Positions 57,572 through 64,000 of a DNA stretch of 64,000 nucleotides are shown here, one piece after another. Origin of the DNA: Listeria seeligeri serovar 1/2b str. SLCC3954 (lineage in GTDB: Bacteria > Bacillota > Bacilli > Lactobacillales > Listeriaceae). The DNA lies in the NCBI RefSeq assembly GCF_000027145.1, contig NC_013891.1:1426001-1490000 (forward strand), read 5' to 3'. A program made the position numbers and the translations under genes. Numbering within the stretch: the stretch's first letter is position 1; every line of letters begins with the position of its first letter. Under the pieces are notes generated by a model. It saw only the letters and a program-made list of their open reading frames with translations, searched no databases and was not told where the DNA came from.

Positions 57572-58420
57572 TTATGTCGTTTGTAAGCGGTGAACATGAT
57601 ACGTTCCTAGTTTGCTCGCTGTTCCACCTAATAGTGTAATTTCATCAAGCGCATTAGTGACGAGCGTTTCTTTTCCTTCCGAAAGTACATCAATTAAGAA
57701 AAAGTATTCGCCCAGTGATGTTTTAAGAGGTCTTGATTCGATTTTGCTTAAGTCAATATCCCGCCAAGCAAAGGTAGATAATACTTTATGTAACGCCCCT
57801 GGCATATTATTCGGTAAAATAACAGAAATTGATGTTTTTTCTTCTTCTTTCGGCAATAAAATGGAGACAGGCTGACGACTCAAAACAAAAAATCTTGTTT
57901 GGTTTAATTCCAGGTCTTGTGCATCTTCTTTAACAATCTCAAGACCATACTCATCAGCCGCCATGCGAGGTGCAATAGCCGCGACAAGCTCAGTAGGATT
58001 ATTACTAACCCATTTTGCGGCATATGCTGTAGAAGGAGTTACTTCTCGTTCTACTCCGTAAAGTTCAGCTTGTAAAAAAGTATGACACTGTGCTAAAGCT
58101 TGTGGATGCGACATTACTTTTTGGACTGATCGCCATGATGCAGCATGTGCTGGATGAACCATTAAATGTTGAGCAATAGGTAAAACAATTTCAGCCACTA
58201 CAGGGACACTTGAAAAATGAAATAAGTAATCTAACGTGATGTTGACACTTCCTTCAATCGTGTTTTCAATTGGAACAACAGCCACATCAACTTCTTCTTT
58301 TTCAATCGACATAATACAATCCGGAATCGTACTTTTTGCAATCATTTCCTCATTGGGAAAAGCTTTTGCAGCCGCCGCATGTGTAAAAGAAGCTGCTGGT
58401 CCTAAATAAGCAATTTTCAT
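57572..58420 (-). CDS. pheA: Prephenate dehydratase
   Basis: PheA turns prephenate into phenylpyruvate for phenylalanine synthesis. The 282-residue protein has the catalytic-domain motifs YLGPAASFTHAAA and NQTRFFVLSR (with the active Thr) and a C-terminal ACT domain with ESRPLK, which binds Phe for feedback control. The ATG at 58420 follows AAAGGAG; the Bacillus partner pheB is not present. A hairpin lies between it and obgE. Confidence 0.96.
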   Translation of the reverse strand: MKIAYLGPAASFTHAAAAKAFPNEEMIAKSTIPDCIMSIEKEEVDVAVVPIENTIEGSVNITLDYLFHFSSVPVVAEIVLPIAQHLMVHPAHAASWRSVQKVMSHPQALAQCHTFLQAELYGVEREVTPSTAYAAKWVSNNPTELVAAIAPRMAADEYGLEIVKEDAQDLELNQTRFFVLSRQPVSILLPKEEEKTSISVILPNNMPGALHKVLSTFAWRDIDLSKIESRPLKTSLGEYFFLIDVLSEGKETLVTNALDEITLLGGTASKLGTYHVHRLQTT

Positions 58421-58449
58421 TTTCAACTCTCCTTTTTGTTGTAGCTAGG

Positions 58450-58483
58450 AAAAAAGCGTGTGCCAAATGAATGGCACAGCACT
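58450..58483 (-). terminator. obgE terminator
   Basis: GTGCTGTGCCA pairs with TGGCACACGC around a short loop and is followed by Ts on the minus strand. Confidence 0.85.
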
Positions 58484-58487
58484 TTGT

Positions 58488-59777
58488 TTAATCCATAAAT
58501 TCAAATTCATAGTCAAGTAGACGGACGATATCCCCGTCTTTAGCACCACGTTTTCTAAGTGCTTCATCTACACCCATTGCACGAAGTTGACGCGCAAAAC
58601 GGCTAATAGATGCATCTCTTTCGAAGTTGGTCATTGTGAATAAGCGTTCAATTTTCGTTCCGCTCAACACAAAAGTGCCGTCTGGTTCTCTTGTAATTTC
58701 GAAGTCAGGCTCTTCCGCAACATATTTGTATAGAACCGTATCTTCATCTTCTTGTTCCAAAATTTCATTAAGTGGAAATTCTGATGTTGTTTCTAATTTA
58801 TCTGCAATAGCAAGAAGTAATTCACGTAGACCCGTTTTCGTTACTGCGGAAATTGGGAATACTGGAATGTCTTCATTAATTTTTGTTCTAAATTCTTTTA
58901 AATTTTCTTCCGCATCTGGCATATCCATTTTGTTAGCTACAATAATTTGTGGACGTTCCATTAAGCGTAAATTATATTGTTCTAGTTCATTATTAATTGC
59001 TACGTAATCATCAAATGGTACGCGACCTTCTGAACCAGACATATCAATCACATGGACAATGACACGTGTTCTTTCAATATGACGCAAGAATTGATGGCCT
59101 AAACCAACACCTTGACTTGCTCCTTCAATTAAACCTGGTAAATCCGCCATAACAAAACTACGACCATCACCAGCATCTACCATACCTAAATTAGGAACAA
59201 TCGTTGTAAAATGATATGCGGCAATTTTAGGTCGTGCTGCCGATACTACAGATAGTAACGTTGATTTACCAACACTTGGAAAACCAACTAAACCAACATC
59301 CGCGAGTACTTTAAGTTCTAATTGTACATTTCTTTCTTGCCCTGGTTCTCCGTTTTCGGAAAGTTCAGGAGCAGGGTTAGCGGGGGTTGCGAAACGTTTA
59401 TTTCCGCGCCCACCACGCCCAGCTTTTGCAATAACTGCACGCTGACCGTGAGCTACTAAATCGGCAATTATTTCGCCAGTATCAATATCTTTTACAATCG
59501 TTCCTTGTGGCACTTTCACGACTAAATCTTGCGCACCGCGACCATGCATACTTTTACTCATACCATGCTCACCGTGTTCTGCTTTAAAAATTCGTTTAAA
59601 ACGAAAATCTACTAATGTACGTAAACCTTCATCAACGACAAAAACAACATCTGCACCTTTACCACCATCGCCTCCAGCAGGACCACCGTTTGGTACAAAT
59701 TTTTCGCGACGGAATGCCACCATACCGTCCCCACCATTACCAGCTTTCACATAAATCTTAACCTGATCTACAAACAT
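58488..59777 (-). CDS. obgE: Obg family GTPase ObgE/CgtA
   Basis: Obg is an essential GTPase of 50S assembly and stress responses. The 429-residue protein has the Gly-rich Obg fold ([17 protein letters not shown]), the G domain with [13 protein letters not shown] and NKMD, and a C-terminal OCT domain. In Bacillus spo0B precedes obg; here glycerol genes occupy that place. Confidence 0.97.
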   Translation of the reverse strand: MFVDQVKIYVKAGNGGDGMVAFRREKFVPNGGPAGGDGGKGADVVFVVDEGLRTLVDFRFKRIFKAEHGEHGMSKSMHGRGAQDLVVKVPQGTIVKDIDTGEIIADLVAHGQRAVIAKAGRGGRGNKRFATPANPAPELSENGEPGQERNVQLELKVLADVGLVGFPSVGKSTLLSVVSAARPKIAAYHFTTIVPNLGMVDAGDGRSFVMADLPGLIEGASQGVGLGHQFLRHIERTRVIVHVIDMSGSEGRVPFDDYVAINNELEQYNLRLMERPQIIVANKMDMPDAEENLKEFRTKINEDIPVFPISAVTKTGLRELLLAIADKLETTSEFPLNEILEQEDEDTVLYKYVAEEPDFEITREPDGTFVLSGTKIERLFTMTNFERDASISRFARQLRAMGVDEALRKRGAKDGDIVRLLDYEFEFMD

Positions 59778-59877
59778 AATTTTATATTCTCCCGTTCCTT
59801 AAAAGTCTTATCTTTCATTATAACGAATAAACTATACATCTGTCACTATATTTATTTTTTATTTTTTGTAAACACAT

Positions 59878-59914
59878 AAAAAAACGCGCCAAATGAACAA
59901 ACTCATTTAGCGCA
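59878..59914 (-). terminator. glpK terminator
   Basis: A stem of about 12 bp (TGCGCTAAATGA against TCATTTGGCGCG with G-U pairs) plus seven Ts on the minus strand follows glpK. Confidence 0.87.
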
Positions 59915-59925
59915 TTTTTATGATA

Positions 59926-61476
<1,551 letters not shown>

Positions 61477-61493
61477 CTAGTGATAATTCTAGC

Positions 61494-62312
61494 TTATGCT
61501 AAATCTTTTTTCTTGTCGAGTTGTGCGGTTAGAATAAGGATTAAAATAAATAATACAGCGAATATCCAAAGCCACATTCCATATTTACCATCAATAATTG
61601 CATTATAACCTAAAGCTCCTAAAGCTCCTCCCATGATTGGTCCAAGCACTGGAACCCAAGAGTAACTCCAATCGGATCCACCTTTACCTGCAATCGGCCA
61701 AACGAAATGCGCAATTCTCGGTCCAAGGTCACGAGCTGGGTTAATTGCATATCCGGTTGTTCCACCAAGCGACATTCCGATTGCGATGATTAATGCACCA
61801 ACAACAAGCGGATTTAAACCATCTGAGAAGGAATTAGCTCCTAACGAAAGTAATCCAAAAACTAATACAAAAGTACCTAATGCTTCACCAAAAAAGTTTG
61901 ATGTATAGTGGCGGATAGCAGGCGCTGTTGCGAAAACCCCTAGTTTTGTAGGTTTGTCTTCTGTTTGTTTCCAATGAGGATAGTAATGAAGCCATACAAG
62001 TGTTGCGCCGATGAATGCGCCGATAAATTGAGCAATAATATATGGTAATACATAATTCCACGGGAATGCTCCTGCAAGCGCCATACCAATCGTTACTGCA
62101 GGGTTAAGATGTGCCATGCTCATGTACCCGGAAACATAAACTCCCATTGTAACACCGAGCCCCCATGCAAAAGTAACAACGACCCAGCCGGCATTCTCTG
62201 CTTTAGATTTTTTCAGTGAAACGCCCGCTACAACACCTGCACCTAAAATAATTAGGATTGCGGTACCAATTAATTCACCTAAAAACTGTGTTGCTAAACT
62301 TGTGTCAATCAT
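61494..62312 (-). CDS. glpF: Glycerol uptake facilitator GlpF
   Basis: GlpF is an aquaglyceroporin that lets glycerol diffuse in. The 272-residue protein has six membrane helices and two half-helices with NPA at 70-72 and 191-193; Asp195 after the second NPAR marks the glycerol type. The ATG at 62312 follows AAGGAG at 9 nt. The leader carries a promoter with a cre-like site and a terminator, suggesting CcpA and GlpP control. Confidence 0.96.
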   Translation of the reverse strand: MIDTSLATQFLGELIGTAILIILGAGVVAGVSLKKSKAENAGWVVVTFAWGLGVTMGVYVSGYMSMAHLNPAVTIGMALAGAFPWNYVLPYIIAQFIGAFIGATLVWLHYYPHWKQTEDKPTKLGVFATAPAIRHYTSNFFGEALGTFVLVFGLLSLGANSFSDGLNPLVVGALIIAIGMSLGGTTGYAINPARDLGPRIAHFVWPIAGKGGSDWSYSWVPVLGPIMGGALGALGYNAIIDGKYGMWLWIFAVLFILILILTAQLDKKKDLA

Positions 62313-62396
62313 CTTTTCCAACTCCTTCTTCTTGCTTATTTGTAGCACCGGAATTTCCCTTAACTAGTCCCCTTACATTCCGATTATCAATTAACT

Positions 62397-62460
62397 TCAA
62401 AAAAAGAAATGACAATCAAAACATAGGCAAACTAATGCCTTGCATCGTTTCGATTGTCAT
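62397..62460 (-). promoter_or_regulatory. Antiterminator/terminator in the glpF leader (GlpP target)
   Basis: ATGACAATCGAAAC pairs with GTTTTGATTGTCAT with an inner partly paired loop, followed by a T-rich tract, about 85 nt before glpF. In Bacillus the glpFK leader has a like terminator that GlpP overcomes with glycerol-3-phosphate. No glpP gene is in this window. Confidence 0.75.
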
Positions 62461-62493
62461 CTCTTCTCCTGACATGTTAATTAACTTGAGTCT

Positions 62494-62522
62494 ATTTAAC
62501 CATATCAAGAAAACGCTGTCAA
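62494..62522 (-). promoter_or_regulatory. Predicted promoter of glpF-glpK with overlapping cre-like site
   Basis: TTGACA (62517-62522) and TTAAAT (62494-62499) are 17 bp apart on the minus strand. The 16 bases TTGACAGCGTTTTCTT (62507-62522) match the CcpA consensus WTGNAANCGNWNNCW with one mismatch and cover the -35. Confidence 0.75.
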
Positions 62523-62640
62523 TCAAACGACTTGTCCCATTTTTCACAATGTATGTATCTTAATCTGCCTCTTTACATTTACCCCAATTCAAAAGGTTTC
62601 TAACCCTATTTGCAAGAAATTATTTCACAAACAAAACCAC

Positions 62641-62668
62641 ACAAAAAAACCGCCACAAGTGACGGTTT
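62641..62668 (-). terminator. rpmA terminator
   Basis: AAACCGTCAC pairs with GTGGCGGTTT (one G-U) with a short loop, then seven Ts on the minus strand. The stretch from here to the glpF promoter shows nothing further. Confidence 0.87.
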
Positions 62669-62680
62669 TATTTAATCTTA

Positions 62681-62971
62681 TTAAGCTTCTTGTACTTCAG
62701 GATAAACGCTAACTTTTTTCTTGTCGCGTCCCATACGTTCAAAACGCACAACGCCGTCAGTTTTAGCGAATAAAGTATCATCGCCGCCACGTCCTACGTT
62801 AGTTCCTGGATAGATTTTAGTACCACGTTGACGGTAAAGAATAGATCCACCAGTAACAAATTGTCCGTCCGCACGTTTTGCACCTAAACGTTTAGATTCA
62901 GAGTCACGTCCGTTAGAAGTCGAACCGCCACCCTTTTTGTGCGCAAAATGTTGAATATCAAATTTTAACAT
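62681..62971 (-). CDS. rpmA: 50S ribosomal protein L27 with cleavable N-terminus
   Basis: L27 sits at the peptidyl-transferase centre. The 96-residue precursor begins [24 protein letters not shown]. The first nine residues are the Firmicute extension cut by the protease Prp after the Phe, leaving the mature AHKKGGG end. The prp gene lies directly upstream in the same operon. A GGAGGTGG site precedes the ATG. Confidence 0.97.
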
Positions 62972-62984
62972 GAAATTCCACCTC

Positions 62985-63302
62985 CTATTTGGAGTTAATT
63001 TTTATATGATCAGGATAGCTGTACGCTAATGACCTTAGTTGATTTTCCATCCCTGTAAGCAAGATTTGAACCACTTCATCTCTAACAAAATCAGCAGGTA
63101 CAGAATAGTGAAGGTAACCCTTATCCTCTTCTATTACAGGTTCAAAGTCACGAACTTCTGAAATAGCATTCACCATACCAAAAGCAATTGACGAGGCACC
63201 TGCACAAACCAAATCACTACCATGTTCGGCAAAATCGGCATGTCCACTCATTGTAAAAGAAATTATTTGATTGTCTTCTCGCAAAACATCGACTTGAATC
63301 AT
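62985..63302 (-). CDS. prp: Ribosomal-processing cysteine protease Prp
   Basis: The 105-residue protein is the Prp (YsxB) cysteine protease, which trims the L27 N-terminus. The catalytic His21 ([10 protein letters not shown]) and Cys33 (DLVCAGAS) are present. It lies between rplU and rpmA, as in all Firmicutes with the L27 extension, so the protease and its substrate are co-expressed. Confidence 0.94.
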
Positions 63303-63320
63303 TTTTTTCGTCCTTTCAAA

Positions 63321-63629
63321 TTAAGCATTGATTGCATCAATAGTTAATTTTGTGTAAGGTTGACGATGACCTTGTTTTTTGTGGTAGTTCTTTTTCGGTT
63401 TATATTTATAAACTGTCAATTTCTTCGCACGGCCTTGTTTTTCAACTTTAGCTGTTACAGTTGCTCCGTCCACGAATGGAACGCCAACTTTAGCGGAATC
63501 TCCGCCTACGAATAGAACTTTGTCAAAAGTAACAACATCACCAACTTCACCTGCTAATTTCTCAACATAGATTTCTTGGCCTGCTTCTACTTTGATTTGT
63601 TTCCCACCTGTTTCAATAATTGCGTACAT
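63321..63629 (-). CDS. rplU: 50S ribosomal protein L21
   Basis: The 102-residue L21 begins [18 protein letters not shown] and ends with the conserved basic [21 protein letters not shown]. It is the first gene of rplU-prp-rpmA. A GAGGAGGTG site precedes the ATG, and the leader matches the known L21 leader, thought to mediate feedback control. Confidence 0.98.
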
Positions 63630-63639
63630 ACTTGCACCT

Positions 63640-63735
63640 CCTCATATACTAAGACTCGCCATCACAGGGGATTCGCGGTTGCAAATACTTGACCCAGCTC
63701 TGTGCGGTTGTAGCTTGGTGCGCTACAAACATAAC
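63640..63735 (-). promoter_or_regulatory. Ribosomal protein L21 leader RNA
   Basis: The 5-prime leader contains GTTTGTAGCGCACC paired with AGCTACAACCGCAC-type sequence, then TTGCAACCGCGAATCCCCTG, a pattern I recognise as the L21 leader motif of Firmicutes. Feedback by L21 is suspected but not proven. The stem pairs TGTAGC with GCTACA. Confidence 0.78.
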
Positions 63736-63741
63736 AGTAAA

Positions 63742-63771
63742 ATGATAGCATAAAGAAGTCACTAATGTCAA
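63742..63771 (-). promoter_or_regulatory. Predicted sigma-A promoter of rplU-prp-rpmA
   Basis: TTGACA (63766-63771) and TATCAT (63742-63747) are 18 bp apart on the minus strand, with TG ahead of the -10 (TGCTATCAT). Confidence 0.75.
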
Positions 63772-63784
63772 TCAATTACTGATT

Positions 63785-64000
63785 TTAGTTCTCTACACGT
63801 AAAATTTGGTAGAATGGTACTCGCTCATCCGCTACTTCCCAATCAATCGGCGCTTCATTTAAAATGTTTAAATCGAGGAAAGCATCTAATACATCTTCTG
63901 TTGTAATTATTTGGATACTATCCGGTTCCCCTTGCATAATACCAGTAAGTTCACGTTCTAATTGGTAAGCAAGCGTATCTTTTGAAGCTACATGACCTGT
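63785..64000 (-). CDS. C-terminal fragment of an unidentified protein
   Basis: A minus-strand frame of 71 codons enters from the right edge and stops 14 bp before the rplU -35. The visible part is acidic and helical-looking (LAYQLERELTGIMQGEP, EDVLDAFLDLN, ends YQILRVEN). I do not recognise the family. At this position Bacillus has spoIVFB, a membrane protease; nothing here resembles it. The open frame, clean stop and codon use similar to the neighbours support a real gene. Confidence 0.6.
   Translation of the reverse strand, partial: TGHVASKDTLAYQLERELTGIMQGEPDSIQIITTEDVLDAFLDLNILNEAPIDWEVADERVPFYQILRVEN

Noticed and set aside
58627-59007. Plus-strand open frame of 126 codons opposite obgE
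   Set aside because: Shadow of the conserved GTPase gene, with no ribosome site.

Overview
The window is ordinary housekeeping chromosome from a low-GC Gram-positive. Gene order, protein sequences and regulators point to Listeria, most likely the L. monocytogenes / L. innocua group. The evidence is a lepA-to-rplU gene string shared with Bacillus, T-box leaders before alaS and hisS, a 6S RNA beside iscS, and absence of the sporulation genes that Bacillus carries at the same positions. I cannot name the species from sequence alone. No phage, insertion sequence, CRISPR array, tRNA or rRNA was seen. Most genes lie on the minus strand, so transcription mostly runs from high to low coordinates.

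Region by region: 1-5.5 kb holds the start of lepA, rpsT, holA and the competence uptake genes comEC-comEB-comEA. From 5.5 to 10.6 kb is a compact operon, read as yqeG-yqeH-aroE-yhbY-nadD-yqeK-rsfS-yqeM, for ribosome assembly, shikimate and NAD synthesis. From 10.7 to 19 kb are pepF, mtnN, a membrane protein of unknown role, greA, udk, a probable tRNA methyltransferase, mltG, dedA, and a DUF1292-ruvX-ireB group. alaS follows under a T-box. From 22 to 26.5 kb is a divergent ABC transporter / two-component system that Bacillus lacks here. From 26.5 to 35 kb come recD2, a TPR protein, a hydrolase, mnmA, iscS, 6S RNA, rarA and cymR. The nitrogen pair amtB-glnK lies at 35-37 kb, then aspS-hisS under a T-box, a cell-wall amidase, and dtd-relA-apt-recJ. 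The protein-export and recombination block (lapA, secDF, comN, yajC, tgt, queA, ruvB, ruvA) reaches 55.6 kb. A lactate-dehydrogenase-like gene, yebC, pheA, obgE, the glycerol genes glpK-glpF and the rpmA-prp-rplU ribosomal operon finish the window, with the tail of an unidentified gene at the right edge.

Many genes work together: comEA/EC take up DNA, with recombination enzymes ruvA, ruvB, recJ, recD2 and rarA in the same stretch; iscS supplies sulfur to mnmA and neighbours the cysteine regulator cymR; glpF imports glycerol for glpK; prp trims the L27 product of its neighbour rpmA. The least explained parts are the divergent ABC/two-component locus with triple 11-bp repeats in its control region, comEC with an apparent ATC start, a greA leader with an attenuator-like hairpin, and the right-edge gene.
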